Part shown: positions 6,867 through 7,615 of the stretch, one piece after another
Numbering within the stretch: the stretch's first letter is position 1
Layout: every line of letters begins with the position of its first letter
NCBI GenBank assembly: GCA_017472375.1
Contig: JAFUQL010000066.1
Coordinates: 1 to 7,615, forward strand
DNA: 7,615 nucleotides
Direction of reading: 5' to 3'
Source: Oscillospiraceae bacterium
Lineage (GTDB): Bacteria; Bacillota; Clostridia; Oscillospirales; Ruminococcaceae
Notes under the pieces: generated by a model
Seen by the model: only the letters and a program-made list of their open reading frames with translations
The model's database searches: none
Told to the model about the DNA's origin: nothing
Program-made: the position numbers and the translations under genes

Positions 6867-7615
6867 ATGGAATACTACGGCACCATCGGTACATCCTGCG
6901 CCGACCGGGAGACCCTGTGCAGGATGTACCGGGCCGGCATGACCGGCATCCGGCTGAACCTGTCCCACGGCGGACTGGCGGAAAAGCGGGACTGGCTGAG
7001 GCTCATCCGCGCCGCCGCCCGGGATGCGGGGGCGTCCACCCGTCTGCTGGTGGATCTGCAGGGGCCGGAGGTGCGCATCGGTGTGCCGTCCCACCCGCTG
7101 GAGCTGACCGCCGGCAGTACCGTCACGCTGGGGCAGGGGGACATCCCTGCAGAGCAGGCGGTCGTGGATGCGGTGGAGCCGGGGCAGACCCTGCTGCTGG
7201 ACGACGGGCGCATCGAGCTGCAGGTCACCGCAAAAGCGGCGGTGCTGCTCACCTGCCGGGTGGTGCGGGGCGGTATCCTGACCGCCCGCAAGAGCCTGGA
7301 GGCCCCCGGCCTTGACCTGCACCGGACGCGCCCCGCCCTCACCGCAGCCGACCGGGCCAACCTGGCGCTGGCCGCGGAATGCGGGGTCACCGACGTGATG
7401 CAGCCCTTTGTGCGCAGCCGTGCCGATCTGGAGGAGCTGCGCCGCGCACTGGACGAGGCAGGCGCAGGCCATGTGCGCATCCTGGCCAAGATCGAGGACC
7501 AGAACGGGGTGCGGCAGCTGGAGAGCTTCTTTGATGCGGCGGATGAGATCGTCATCGCCCGGGGCGACCTGGGCAACGCGGTGCCCCTGTGGCGGCTACC
7601 CACGGTGCAGAAGGA
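6867..7615 (+). CDS. Divergent pyruvate kinase-family protein, N-terminal part (runs off window)
   Basis: The frame is open from the ATG at 6867 to the window edge: 249 residues, 3' end missing. AGGGGAGGGG (6851-6860) is a strong ribosome binding site. The order of motifs is that of pyruvate kinase (phosphoenolpyruvate + ADP to pyruvate + ATP, cytosolic, glycolysis): TIG near the start (6-8), RLNLSHG (29-35), VDLQGPEVRIG (62-72), a B-domain region with DDG (112-114), RPALTAAD (155-162), QPFVRSRADL (179-188), AKIEDQNG (207-214) and ARGDLG (231-236), then QK. Key residues R29, N31, S33, D63, E68, K208, E210 and D234 are kept. Several near-invariant positions differ: TIGP is TIGT, DTKGPE is DLQGPE, and GDLGVEIP is GDLGNAVP. 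The B-domain stretch is somewhat short. It may be a second, specialised or weakly active paralogue; membership of the family is secure, activity is not. Confidence 0.88.
   Translation, partial: MEYYGTIGTSCADRETLCRMYRAGMTGIRLNLSHGGLAEKRDWLRLIRAAARDAGASTRLLVDLQGPEVRIGVPSHPLELTAGSTVTLGQGDIPAEQAVVDAVEPGQTLLLDDGRIELQVTAKAAVLLTCRVVRGGILTARKSLEAPGLDLHRTRPALTAADRANLALAAECGVTDVMQPFVRSRADLEELRRALDEAGAGHVRILAKIEDQNGVRQLESFFDAADEIVIARGDLGNAVPLWRLPTVQK

Noticed and set aside
6718..6894. N-terminal extension of the TraX-like frame upstream of 6717
   Set aside because: The extra 59 residues cross the extended -10 promoter and the divergent gene's start, have no family similarity, and the internal ATG at 6717 has a well-spaced GGAGG.
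6672..7603. Long minus-strand frames (266 and 242 codons) opposite the pyruvate kinase-like gene
   Set aside because: They are shadows of a GC-rich coding region, rich in Ser, Arg and Pro with no domain signal, and they overlap a gene with clear pyruvate kinase motifs.

Overview
The window looks like chromosomal DNA from a high-GC, gut-type Clostridia (Oscillospiraceae, in the range of Faecalibacterium, Subdoligranulum or Gemmiger). This is inferred from strong G/C at third codon positions, GGAGG-type ribosome binding sites, sigma-A promoters with TATAAT or extended TGnTATACT -10 boxes, and family types common in those genomes (a two-FtsX-domain permease with a coiled-coil insert, a chromosomal TraX-like protein, a CXXC ArsC-like protein). 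No phage, insertion sequence, CRISPR array, tRNA or rRNA was seen.

Layout. (1) Positions 1-1424, plus strand: the 3' part of a Cof-type HAD phosphatase, a small one-domain cupin and a small ArsC/Spx-fold protein with a CXXC motif. They are spaced 28 and 13 bases apart and end in a strong intrinsic terminator (1436-1469), so they probably form one transcription unit. (2) Positions 1425-1610: the terminator, a small inverted repeat, a near-consensus promoter (TTGAAA-17-TATAAT) and a leader with a GC-rich hairpin. (3) Positions 1611-5898, plus strand: a two-gene ABC transporter operon, a MacB/LolD-type ATPase followed four bases later by a 1192-residue FtsX-family permease carrying about 380 residues of extracytoplasmic coiled coil. 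(4) Positions 5901-5945: a terminator hairpin serving both converging transcripts. (5) Positions 5956-6717, minus strand: a TraX-family integral membrane protein. (6) Positions 6718-6866: a divergent promoter region whose two promoters share an identical 13-base extended -10 element. (7) Position 6867 to the window end, plus strand: the N-terminal 249 residues of a divergent pyruvate kinase-family protein, cut by the window edge.

How they work together. The ATPase and permease form one Type VII (mechanotransmission, MacB/LolCDE-like) ABC complex. The ATPase should drive movement of the extracytoplasmic parts rather than ordinary transmembrane transport. The cupin and ArsC-like genes are plausibly co-expressed, and both carry a CXXC. 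The remaining genes are not obviously linked in pathway. I see no clearly new system. The items most worth a second look are the predicted 28-nm coiled-coil hairpin of the permease, the structured leader of its operon, and the divergent pyruvate kinase-like gene.
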